Shown one piece after another: positions 54,004 through 63,959 of a stretch of DNA of 64,000 nucleotides (within the stretch, counting starts at the first letter, position 1; every line of letters starts with the position of its first letter). The position numbers and the translations under genes are program-made. Origin of the DNA: Catonia carolina. Its lineage: Eukaryota > Arthropoda > Insecta > Hemiptera > Achilidae. The stretch lies in the NCBI GenBank assembly GCA_035578175.1, contig JAQMRL010000001.1, forward strand, positions 437,687,639 to 437,751,638, in the 5' to 3' direction. Under the pieces are notes generated by a model that was not told the DNA's origin, ran no database searches, and was given only the letters and a program-made list of their open reading frames with translations.

Positions 54004-54225
54004 CAAAAAAAAAATTTTTTTAATTTTAAAAAAGTTCAAAAAATTAATAGTTGTTAATTATTAGTGGTACATTTACCTACATTAAATTACATATTTTCCA
54101 TTATATTTGTAGCCATATGCTAATAATTCTGTCATATACTGCATCAACCCTTTATATTCTATATCATATAATAAATTTATACAATGAATTTCACTAATCT
54201 TTTTAAGCTGCTTTGATTTTTAGTA

Positions 54226-54470
54226 CAGTAGAGTGTCAATAATCCGGATTAATTGGGACCGGACGCCATCCGGATTATCAAATTATCCGGATTATCGAAA
54301 CACCCGATAAAATTGCCAGTAAATGTCTTCAAAGTAAGGAAAGTACAGTAGCTAAATTCGACTATATTTTCCATGATTTGTTAACAGAAATGTGAAGCGG
54401 TTAAGTAAAACTACGAAATATGTTGTTATGTACAAAGAACTCCACCTGTCTGTTATGGGCAGAAAGTTTT
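54226..54470 (+). repeat. Left end of a Tigger-like element plus R400 end fragment
   Basis: CAGTAGAGTGTCAATAATCC with repeated ATCCGGATTA words resembles pogo/Tigger termini; no right end was found. CTCCACCTGTCTGTTATGGG at 54448-54467 is a bare R400 end. Confidence 0.55.
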
Positions 54471-54575
54471 CTATTTCACAGAATAATTTGTTCTTTTACA
54501 AAACATTTTAGAATATTTAAAATAAACAAAATATTGTAAAAGTGTCAAGTATACTTACATACTGATTTATGTTAC

Positions 54576-54716
54576 CTTTAGTGTTTGAATTTGATTGCTT
54601 GATAACCACAAAACTTCCAAATTTTTAAGCCCTTGTAATTCCGGTATTGTTTTTATATTATTTGAATATAAATATAATTTCTTTAAATTAGTACAAGTTG
54701 AAATTTCATCCATGCC
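54576..54716 (-). CDS. LRRC9: LRRC9-like exon, leucine-rich repeats
   Basis: Acceptor ATTTCCAG before 54716, donor GTAACA after 54576. 47 codons, phase 0 at both ends: 'CTNLKKLYLYSNNIKTIPEL', 'QGLKNLEVLWLSSNQIQTLK'. It matches the LRRC9 'CxNLxKLYLYxNxIxxIxxLxxLxxLEVLWLxxN' pattern. With the upstream exon it reads 'ECKLEGMDEISTCTNL', the same length as in the family, so no exon is missing between them. Confidence 0.92.
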
Positions 54717-54739
54717 CTGGAAATATTCAGCTTAGTAAA

Positions 54740-55290
54740 CCTATTAAGGACTTTATTTTATTTATTTATTTATTATTGCTAAAAACAAGTACAATGAATC
54801 TTATCCTATCTTATTTCCTAATACCCACATAGGTCTAGCCTGTGCGCGGGTATGAGTTGGTTTAATTTATTTATTCTATTATAATAATAGCTTTTTATAT
54901 CTACACTAAATTTACAAAGAAAAAGGAAACAAAAATTTACAAAAAACAAAACATACAACAAATTTTCCAAACGTAAATATACAAAAAAATCAGGATAATA
55001 GTATAAAAAATAAATTAAAAAATAAAATTAAAATTAAAAATCATGTAATGGCAAAGGATGAAGCAGACTTTTGATGACAATGTTAACAAAAAAAAAATTT
55101 TTTTTTGCCCCCTCCCTAAATTAATCAGCCAGTTGGTTACTTTTCTTTTGTATATTTGAGGAGTTACATCAGTCTTTCGGATATTCAGTTAAATTTTATG
55201 ATTAAACTGCTGAAGATGTCACTTTGTTAAATTCTCTGTCCAGAAAAATTTATTATCATTTCATATCAATGATGGGTTTAGCATAATATG
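54740..55290. other. AT-rich intron, nothing recognised
   Basis: Runs such as AAATTAAAAAATAAAATTAA; no repeat structure beyond low complexity. Confidence 0.45.
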
Positions 55291-55294
55291 GTTT

Positions 55295-55365
55295 GGGGAG
55301 GGTCACTACCAGTGGGTTTGGAGGGTCCAGGGGTTCCTCCCCAGGAAAAAACATTTAAAGTATAC
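55295..55365. repeat. Possible hAT subterminal fragment
   Basis: GTCACTACCAGTGGGTTTGG and GGTCCAGGGGTTCCTCCCCA resemble G-rich hAT ends (compare 44056). No partner end or TSD. Confidence 0.3.
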
Positions 55366-55421
55366 ATCTTCAAAACTTTTTTTACGCATTTCTGAGCCTA
55401 AAATTTTCATACTGTTACAAC

Positions 55422-57360
55422 CACTGAGTATAGAATAACTAGAGAAGCCTTTCCATAAGCGGCGGACTGGCGGTTGTGTGCGCAGACCCCCCAACTCCTT
55501 GGTTACCTACCTCGCCTAGCCCAGCCACCTGCCAGCACACTGGTGTTTCTGTTTCGTTTAGTTGTTCTGCCTTATCTCGGATTTCTTTGGTTTTGCTTCT
55601 GTTAGTTTTCAGTGTAACTGAGAGAATAAGTTAAATAATATAGAAAGCCAGATGAACAAAATTATACAAAATATGAAATCACTGGTATTTATGTTTATTA
55701 AAAAGTACTAAATGAATGTATATTGATTGATTCGTTGCTGTAATAAGTAAAAATCAAAAACCAAAATTGGCTGTCGACTATTATTATAATTAATACATTA
55801 AGAAAATAAATGAAAAAAATAACAATTCAGTGGTAATTAATAGATTTTCAATGTTTGTTCTGTTTCACTTTATTTTTTGTTTTAGGTTACTTTATTTTTT
55901 GTTTTAGGTAATTTTCTTTTCTAAATTTTTGTTTTTGGTTTGAGTCTTTTAAATTACTACCAAATCTTAAGAAAGACGAAAAGTTAGCTAATGTGCCATC
56001 GCAAGTGATTTAGGCAACTTTGATGTTTACGTTAGATAGAAGTTGCAAGCATTGAAAGGTCAGAGAATAAATTTGTTCACCGGCGGTGATTCCTTTAATA
56101 AAAAAGTACCCCATAGGTATTTTCCATAACTTATTGACACATACGAGATGAATGACAAACACTTCATTGGCTATTGGAGCTCCGTCGTCAGTATTTCCGC
56201 GTTCCAGATCCATGTAGCCATACAATTTTTTTCCATCCCAATCTACATGCTGCCGAATGGCCATTGCGTCGAACATTAAACTGCACACCAAACCATGTTC
56301 ATTTTGACACTTTTCTTTTAGTAGGCTATTCGGAAAACTTCTGAGGTAAACCCTGGTTCGGCATTAATTGAAGAATACCACTTAGCTATTGTTCGGACAT
56401 GAGGAAGGCAAGTCTGAAAAGTCTGTCAAAGTTGTACGCTTTAGGAGACAAAAAATACAAAGTCGTGGCGAAATTACGAAGGCGGTCATCGTACAGTTTT
56501 GGGTTGGTGTGCTTTTTTGATTCTCTCTGTACAAGACAGAACGATGTTTTTGAAATATTGCTCAATAGATCACCGTGCTCCGACTGAATGAGATTTTTTT
56601 TAATTCACGATATCTTTTAAATTAGCCACTTTTAACTTTTGTCTCTTTTGTTTTAATGTCATATTTCTTAATTTTTTTTTTGTTTCAGTTAGTTTCCGTT
56701 AGGTTTTCTTAAGTTTTTCGGTAGTTATTTCGAAATTAGTTTTTTGTATTTTTTCCGATATTGGAAGCGAAATTGGTGAGAGAGCACACTTTAAAACTCT
56801 CCTTACATTTGAAGTTGATGTTGACGGCTGTAAATGTGGTGGAAATGCTACAAATATCGATGGAACTGCATCTTCTTTTAAATATCTTCGAAAAGGAGAA
56901 GAGTTATCATAATCATCTTCTTTGAAATGGTCACGACAAATACGACTGTGATTAGATGGTTTCCAGTTGTCTCTCCTGATTGCTTAAATCCATTTTTCTT
57001 TGAGTTCTGGATTGTTAGGAAAACGGTGGAAAGAAATTTTAATTCCCTCTACAGCTTCTGTTTTCTTTTTTCGGTTATTGCGTCCGTACGCCACTCACAT
57101 ACCCATTTTAAAGCTGGATAAGCTTTTGTCCACACACAATAATCTACGCTCAATAACTAAAGTGAATAAACAAAACGCACTATATAATATTAAACAATAA
57201 CTGAAAAAATTAAAAGAAACGCACAGATTATAGGTTAGTTTACTGCTTCGCGGGAAGGGAAATGATTGAAGTGGCAGGCGATATGGGTAACCAAAGAGTG
57301 GGGGTAAGTAGACACACTTCGCTCCTCCACTAGGCCGCTCTATTACTTCTATACTCTGTG
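55422..57360 (-). mobile_element. P-superfamily DNA transposon, copy 2
   Basis: An exact 8-bp TSD GTTACAAC (55414-55421 and 57361-57368). The same TIRs and layout as copy 1 (7908-9861), 1939 bp, high identity throughout. Confidence 0.88.
56010..57106 (-). pseudogene. THAP/P-element transposase pseudogene, copy 2
   Basis: The first two zinc-ligand Cys codons are lost (TGA and Arg). The same nonsense codon as copy 1 follows 'NPELKEKWI'. Then the frame is clean: 'SRICRDHFKEDDYDN', 'RRYLKEDAVPSIFVAFPPHL' (THAP Cys/His and the AVPSIF signature). The catalytic start reads 'LMFDAMAIRQHVDWDGKKLY' with the first Asp kept. The C-terminal third is absent, as in copy 1. Confidence 0.82.
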
Positions 57361-57431
57361 GTTACAACAGACAAAATGGAACAATTTTACATGTTTAAGA
57401 AATTCAACAATGGGGAATAGATTACTTCTTC

Positions 57432-57765
57432 TTCTTAGGGTGCCTGTCCGTTCCGAACGTTGGCGATCATTCTGGCTATTATTACTTTGTTGGTTGCGCT
57501 CCTGAACAATTGGGTGGAGGTCTTTCCGAACCAGGCTCTAAGGTTAGCCAACCAGGAAATTCTTCTTCGTCCTGGGGCTCTCCTGCCTTCTATTTTCCCT
57601 TGTAATATGCTCTGCAATAGTTCATACCTGCCTTGATTGCGCATTATGTGACCTAAATATTCCAGCTTTCGACATTTGATGAGGTTGACCAGTTCTGGTG
57701 CTGTATTCATCCTCTTTAGTACCTCTTGGTTGGTAACCCTATCGGTCCATGGTATCCTCACCTAC
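57432..57765 (-). pseudogene. RTE-clade ORF, C-terminal fragment
   Basis: 'MRIPWTDRVTNQEVLKRMNT', 'KLEYLGHIMRNQGRYELLQS', 'GRRRISWLANLRAWFGKTST', close to the intact RTE ORF. About 110 codons survive with no stop. Confidence 0.85.
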
Positions 57766-57907
57766 CATAGATTACTTACTATTGCCAATTTGAAATTTAA
57801 ATGAATTTTAAATTTTAATGCCTCATACAACAGAGAAAATATGAAAATTATTTTATTAGTAAAATTTTACAGTAATATAAATTCTTACTTATATAAAACT
57901 CTTTAGG

Positions 57908-58048
57908 CACAAGACTTTCGGGAATTTCCATTCTGCTGAGTCCAAGACTAGAATGTGGACAGAGGAGGAGAGACAGATGGTGAGTAGGAGGATGAGGGAG
58001 TACCACGAAAGGAGGCGACAGCTCCCAAAACAGCTTAAGGGAAAATGA
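57908..58048 (+). CDS. Unidentified exon-like ORF, highly charged
   Basis: After ACTCTTTAG the frame reads 'HKTFGNFHSAESKTRMWTEE', 'ERQMVSRRMREYHERRRQLP', 'KQLKGK', then TGA; AATAAA words follow at about 58198-58215. It is more GC-rich than its surroundings. It could be a terminal exon of a plus-strand gene or retroposon debris. The minus strand also shows a strong acceptor/donor pair here. Not recognised. Confidence 0.3.
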   Translation, partial: HKTFGNFHSAESKTRMWTEEERQMVSRRMREYHERRRQLPKQLKGK

Positions 58049-58369
58049 ATTTAATTACATAACTAGTGCGCTCTTAAAAGGGCTGTACAATTTTAAAAAA
58101 AAAACTCTTTGTTATGTTAGGGACTTACTAAATAAGTTATTAAAATATGTTATTATACGTAAATATGGTTATTTTGCTTAATCAGTATAATGTAAGAAAA
58201 TAAAATTAAATAAATAAACTCGTGACCGAATTTGCTTCATTACGATAGAGGGTAAATCAAGAAAAGAATCCCATACTACACATTAGTTTATTTGTGTAAA
58301 ATAACCTGTTGAGATAGTACGATTACGTACATCTTTACACAAAAACAAATCTGTGTTTAGTTTTAGAAA

Positions 58370-58545
58370 GCCGGCCGCATTGGTGTAGTTGGTAACGTGC
58401 TTGCCCTTCATCATGCGGTCTTGGGTTCGAATCCCATTCAGGTACGGCATATTTTCATACGTTACAAAAAAATCATTTTATCCTTCACAGTCTGCATTAG
58501 CAGTAATTGCAGAACAGTCAGACGTTAAACCAAAAAAAAAAAAAA
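58370..58545 (+). mobile_element. SINE1 copy
   Basis: GCCGGCCGCATTGGTGTAGT, GGTTCGAATCCC, tail GTCAGACGTTAAACC + A14. Confidence 0.85.
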
Positions 58546-58559
58546 TTGTTTTATAAATA

Positions 58560-59282
58560 CAATAAAATTGTGTTAAGCTGAAATATGCATTTTGTAATAA
58601 AGATACAAAAACCATTAAAATCAATTTTTTTGAAATCTGGAGGGGTCATGACCCTGAGCTCCCCCCTAAATCCAACATAAGAGATGATGCTTATAAGAGA
58701 GAAAGTATCTATGATAAAGACAGAATTAGCTCTTGAATACAAAAATTTTATATAATAATTACATACTAGGCCTACCATAAAATGAAAGAAAAGTTTTCAG
58801 TCAATATTTTTGTCATACAATGATACAATGATAGTTTGGATTTGTTATATACATTTCATCGTGTATATATTTACTTTGTGATTTACATTGTTATACTTTT
58901 CATTGTGTAAATAAACCAGTGAACTTGTAACACAATGTTTATGACATTTAATGACCTCAACATTTTGTTGCAGTTGAATAAGCCTACTGTATACAATAAC
59001 ATGTTAACAGTTAAAAATAAATTCAGAGTCCAAAAAAAAAAACAATAACACAGCAGACCAACTTTTTACTGTCAAGTTTTCTGAATAATAATGTACAGTA
59101 TCTAATTTCTTGATCTAGAAACTTCATAACAAATTAATTTTGAATAGATTTATGACTTTATTAAGACACAAATTTACTCTTTTTACTAACACATCAATCT
59201 TTCTTGAAAAACAATTAATGTATTTAATTGCACATTTTTATTGCAAAAATCAAGCAATTTTTGTTTTGCTGTTTATATCTTT
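58560..59282. other. Intron, nothing recognised
   Basis: AT-rich; a short G-rich GGAGGGGTCATGACCCTGAG near 58640 may be a hAT end fragment. Confidence 0.4.
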
Positions 59283-60020
59283 AAACTGGGCTGCGATGTG
59301 TGCTTTGATAGGGACTTGGATGTCGAAAATAAAATAAATAAATTTCAAGCTATTTGTGGTACCATTAAGAGGACACTGGGTAACAGAGCTAGAACAGAGA
59401 CAGTACTGAAGTTCTACAAGGCAATGGCAGCCCCAGTCCTTCTTTATGCAATTGAGTCATCGGTTATCACTAAACGCCAAGAAAGTAGGATCCAATCAGC
59501 TGAAATGAGGTTTTTAAGAAGGGTGAAGGGCTGCTCGAGGCTGGATCTTATACATAACGAAGAAATTAGATCCGAGTTGGGTGTATTTAGCTTGAATGAA
59601 AAAGTGGAGGAGTACCGGAATCAATGGAGGCATCTTTTTTTTTTTTTTTTTTTGGTTTAACGTCCGACTGTTTTGCAAATTGCTGCTAATGCAGACGGTG
59701 AAGGATGAAATGAATTTTTTGTAACGTATGAAAAAATGCCATGCCCGAGTGGGATTCGAACCCAAGACCGCGTGATGAGAGGCGAGCACGTTACCAACAA
59801 CGCCAACGGAGGCATCATTTGGAATGGATACCAGAGGAGAGAATACCTCTAAAAGTGATGGAATATGTTCCAGTTGGAAGAAGGGAGGTGGGAAGACCTC
59901 AAAGAAGATGGCACTAGTCGATATGTACGGACTGGAGTGTCTTGTGTTTGTGTAGACATACAGGATAGTTTGTGAATTCGAAACAGGCTTATGCCTAATC
60001 CTTGATAGTAAGAAAAAGAA
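59283..60020 (+). pseudogene. Non-LTR RT C-terminal relic, split by SINE1
   Basis: 'INKFQAICGTIKRTLGNRAR', 'VLKFYKAMAAPVLLYAIESS', 'AEMRFLRRVKGCSRLDLIHN', 'LNEKVEEYRNQWRH'. After the SINE the frame resumes 'ERIPLKVMEYVPVGRREVG'. The 3' UTR ends AATCCTTGATAGTAAGAAAA. 5' truncated. Confidence 0.82.
59635..59807 (-). mobile_element. SINE1 with 9-bp TSD
   Basis: GGAGGCATC at 59626-59634 and 59808-59816. T18-19 run first, head GGCGTTGTTGGTAACGTGC at its right; the leading GGCCGG is missing. Confidence 0.9.
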
Positions 60021-60407
60021 GATTTTTAAACTAGCACAGGCTAATTTCCGGCCTCAAAAAGGTGCATCAAACAAACTTGTTTATTAGATTCTCCAGTTTT
60101 TTACATACTCTACTTTTTCTGGTTATAATTTTAAGAATACTAATGCCAACTTTCAGAATTACAGATCTTTGGTGAGGTACATAGGCCTACATAATACTCA
60201 TCACTTTAGGGTAGTTATATTCTCTTCACTCGATAGGAGCAGCGATATTTCTCATTTTAAGTTTGATCGATATTTCAGATTCTTTGATTCTTGATTGATT
60301 CAGATGAGGCGTCCACTTAACCGACAAATAACTGTTGCCTTTTCTCCCTTATCTAGGTGCCACGTCGTCAGAACACCAGTTTTCAACTTCGACCAGTATG
60401 TTAGGCC

Positions 60408-61070
60408 TACTATCGCATAGAAAATTTAGTAAACCAGGCGATTTTTAAAAAAATCATAGAACCAGTTTTTGAGAAAATTGCAAAAAAGTAAAAAATTACA
60501 CGAATAAACTACTACTTCTGGTTGACCGATTTTGATGAAAATGTTCGTGTTGGGTCCGGTAGTGGTATGTAACTTAAGTTTCAAGTTTCAACTTCTAACG
60601 ATGTTCCGTTCTTGAGATATTCTGTTCACACACACGCATGCGCACACACACAGAGAGAGAGAGAGAGACAGACCAATCACTAAAAACATGTTTTTTGGGT
60701 TCAGGGGGTCTGAAAACGTGTAGATCCGGTGAAAACTCGATTTCTTAAAATCGACATGAAAACAATACTTTCCTTCCTATTTATTCATATCATCATCATC
60801 ATCATCATCATCCGTCATGGTTTAGGCTATTGAGCCTGTTCCGGTTTCCACCTCTTCCTCGGCCGACCCACATCCCTTCTACCATCTGGTTTGGACATCC
60901 AGGCTTGAAGTGGCAAACGGTTGTGTGGCATACGGAGCAGGTGATCTGTCCATCTTTTTCTATATTGCTTGATAACATCTACAAGTGGCTGTACATTGCA
61001 TTCTTCTCTTATCACTTCGTTTCTAATGCGATCCAGCCTTTATTTATTCATATAGTCAAGAGAAAGTAAA
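60408..61070 (-). repeat. E960 copy split by a retroposed RT fragment
   Basis: TAAACCAGGCGATTTTTAAA to TTCCTTCCTATTTATTCATA, and continued at 61042 with ATTTATTCATATAGTCAAGA. CA/GA repeats at 60627-60668. Confidence 0.8.
60791..61041 (-). pseudogene. 5'-truncated non-LTR insertion, 251 bp, (GAT)n tail
   Basis: TSD ATTTATTCATAT at 60779-60790 and 61042-61053. The minus frame reads 'VIKQYRKRWTDHLLRMPHNR', 'GRRDVGRPRKRW'; the 3' end is a run of ATC on the plus strand (60791-60812). Trinucleotide tails are usual for RTE-like elements. Confidence 0.85.
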
Positions 61071-61384
61071 AAAAGGTGAATGTAGTTCAGATCGAAGGAA
61101 AGGGCGTAACTAAAAAACCTATGGGACTGGTGTGGTGTAGATAAGAGTGTGTTTTTTAGACTGGCTCCCAATAAAGTGCAAATTGCTGTATGGTGACCAA
61201 CGTTCAGACAAAGAACGTGCTGCATGAAGAAGATTCCTACAGTAGCAGAGATTAGTCTAATAACCAAAGCAGTTGATGTGACTTAAAGTTCATAAACTAA
61301 AATATTAAAGCAGCTGAAAGTTTAGGGAAATACAGAATTGTAAAACAAATGACGAAAATTTGATTTGTGCTATTACTGTTGATT

Positions 61385-62060
61385 AGGCGTATTTTTTTTG
61401 CATCCTGGAGACTCCAGGAGGAGTATAGGACATGTCAGTTATAACACCTGAAATACATATAAGAATCACACAATATATTACTACTATCAAGAAAGAAATT
61501 CTTGTACACTATAAAAAGTTTCACCGATCAAGTAATTTTTCAGATTTTTTTTTAAAGGAATGCAAAATATCACAACATTTTAAAAATTGGGGTAATTTAT
61601 TTATAAATTTTCTCCCTGCATAAGTAGGTTTTTGTTCAAACAATTTTGTGGAGTGATTAGACACATAATAATCATTTCTGTTTTTCGTGTTATGATTGTG
61701 AACTTTGAAATTCTGCATAAAATTATGTTGCCTAACATACATAATCACCTTAAAAATATAAAGAGAGGGAACTGTAAGTAATTTAAGCTCCTTAAATAGT
61801 GGCTTGCATGAGGTTAGCTGGTTAGCTCCCACCATACACCTGACTTAACATGTCCTATACTCCCTTTGGAGTTTCCTGGATACAAAAAAATTGCTTTCTT
61901 TTGAATTTTAAAAACCCTATTCATATTACCCATGCTAGAATTACCCCATACTAAGATACCATAATGGATATGAGACAGAATGAAGCCGTGATAAGCTGCC
62001 ATTAGTAATTTTTTATCATTTAATCTGGCAATTTGTTTTAGTGCAAATACCCCAATCATC
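61385..62060 (-). pseudogene. CR1-like retrotransposon, C-terminal ORF and 3' UTR
   Basis: 'LNDKKLLMAAYHGFILSHIH', 'YGILVWGNSSMGNMNRVFKI', 'CKPLFKELKLLTVPSLYIF', 'HNHNTKNRNDYYV', 'KLFEQKPTYAGRKFINKLPQ', then a UTR to CATCCTGGAGACTCCAGGAG. At 61852-61890 the ORF is broken by a 35-40-bp plus-strand copy of the family's own 3' end. Confidence 0.8.
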
Positions 62061-62089
62061 ATATTATATCATAAACCAGGTCCATCGAC

Positions 62090-62340
62090 TATTGCTAATG
62101 AACAAACCAAATCATTTTATCTTTAAGCCCGGTTTCCTGGCAACGCGTTTTCTGCGCCGTGTACGACGCAATACGCTCATCCCCATACGTCGACCACTGC
62201 TTTCTATTGAAATAAGTAAGACTGTTTTCCGACAGAGCGCAACACGTTCCACGCTCATGTATTACGCTCAACGCATTTGACCAACTGCTTCCAGAGTAAT
62301 CTACTGCGTAAAGCGTTGTAGATAAGACGAAATCTATTAT
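62090..62340. other. CpG-rich island-like segment
   Basis: Unusually dense in CG for this window (GGCAACGCGTTTTCTGCGCC, GTGTACGACGCAATACGCTC, GAGCGCAACACGTTCC). It could be the end of a DNA transposon or an old promoter. No ORF links to it. Confidence 0.35.
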
Positions 62341-62563
62341 AGATACATTTTGAAAGCTGTGGTTTATTCAGAGAAAATGCTTTCTTCATAAACCTTATAA
62401 GAAATAATTATGACCTGTAATATCGCCTATAGCTTAATTACATGACTAGAAATGTTTGATTTAAGTTACTGTAATTACGAATGAATCACCTTCTCTACTA
62501 TTGCTGTCATCGGCGTTTTCATTATCAGTCTCTCTAGTATCTACCTAACCGTTTCTTTTTTTA

Positions 62564-62806
62564 TCAAGTGTCAACAAAACTGTTAAAGAATAGCTTCTTC
62601 ACGTCCTTAATTTCCTTTTTGATTTTTCGAATTGTGGTAAGAAAAACATCACAGTAGTTAGCCGCTCGCTCACGTCTTTTGTTAAGAGTCACGGGTAGGC
62701 ATTTTTGTTTAGCTTCAACTTTACAACATTTTAGCACTGTGAATAGTTCGACCACGTTTTCGAGAAACCGACATTTATGTTTACAGTAACAAACAGTTAT
62801 ATTCAT
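62564..62806 (-). other. Short ORF, unknown
   Basis: 'CKHKCRFLENVVELFTVLKC', 'NKRRERAANYCDVFLTTIRK'. Cys/Lys-rich, not matched to a family. Close to the CpG-rich segment, so possibly one relic. Confidence 0.25.
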
Positions 62807-63242
62807 ACAGTTAACCTATAAAAGGTTCCGCGATATACTGTATAGGCCTTTGCTCTGGGTATAATATAAGTTATGTTTGTCGTACTGAAATTAAAGCAGT
62901 CACGCATGCGCACTGATGCTTTTCCCCCTTTACCCCTCGTTGCAAACAAGAGCAAACTCATGACTCAAGTGACTATACCTTTAAAATGTTTCTTAGTTAC
63001 TTCTTAACCCTTTCAATCCCAAATTTTTTAACTATACACAAAATAAATCTGTACATCGTTTCATAAATTTTACTGACATTTTAGTGTAATAAAATCGCTT
63101 TCAGACCTGTAGCCCTTTTGATGGCCTGACAAAAAAGTGTGACACGTACGTCTCATTGGGACTTGATAGTACTTATCAAAGTTCCCAACAATATGAATAA
63201 GTACAATCAGTTCAGGTTCCCTAAACAAAATATAGCTAAGAA

Positions 63243-63760
63243 ATCGCCTCCGTAGCGCAATGGTCAGTATGCTACACTGCAGTGGCGGATCCAAAGAGGG
63301 GCTAGGGGGGGCTATAGCCCCCCCCTTGTGTATCCAATTTACACTAGATAAAATGGGTAATTTGTTTTGTTCGGTTGCCGAACATGAGAGGAATCCGCAC
63401 GCCCGACCAAGGTCATTCTAATGGCTTCAAAATCCTTTTATTTTTAGTCAATATTCTTGAGTCAAACCATAGTTTTTTGCCTCTAAACTCTGGTCAATAA
63501 AGAGTTAAAAACGGCCTAAAAATGTGTCATTTTACACTTAAATTTTGACAATTCCCCGGACCCCCCGCCTTGGTGGGGGGTGTTCCATACCCACCAGACC
63601 CCCCGGTGCTTTCACCCACCCAAACGCCTAGCCCCCCCCCTTTGGCCTATCCTGGATCCGCCACTGCTACACTGCAAAGCGTAAGTCTCAAGTTCGACTC
63701 CTGGCTAGGGTACAGAAAATTATTACACTTCACACCAGCGTTCTTTAATCTAAAGTAGAT
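63243..63760 (+). mobile_element. tRNA-like SINE5-type head, interrupted
   Basis: GCCTCCGTAGCGCAATGGTC (A-box) lies left of the hAT MITE, and TCTCAAGTTCGACTCCTGGC (B-box) right of it. The tail TTCTTTAATCTAAAGTAGAT is not poly-A. Confidence 0.65.
63280..63666. mobile_element. 387-bp hAT MITE, exact 8-bp TSD
   Basis: CTACACTG at 63272-63279 and 63667-63674. TIR CAGTGGCGGATCC / GGATCCGCCACTG. C- and G-runs near both ends (CTATAGCCCCCCCC, GACCCCCCGCC). Confidence 0.93.
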
Positions 63761-63959
63761 GCTAACAACTAAAATTTTGATGTTGGTTATTTCAATCCAG
63801 TGTGACTTCTATGTCACACTAAATTAGAAAGGGTTAAAATAATCTTTTAATTGAGATTTCATATTAATTAGATGACAAAATGAAGTGGTTAAATAGGGTA
63901 ATGCTACGTTACAAAATAAGTTAAATTTTACATTAAAATATTATAAAAGTTACGCTTAC

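Larger units (their letters stand above)
63008..63833. mobile_element. TTAA element (piggyBac-like MITE) holding a SINE and a hAT MITE
   Basis: TTAA at 63004-63007 and 63834-63837; ends CCCTTTCAATCC and inverted CCCTTTCTAATT. The inner GTGTGACA words near both ends are also inverted. Confidence 0.55.

Noticed and set aside
57907..58048. Extra LRRC9-like exon between 63960 and 54576
   Set aside because: The two flanking exons already join in phase with family-like spacing; adding 59 bp would shift the frame.
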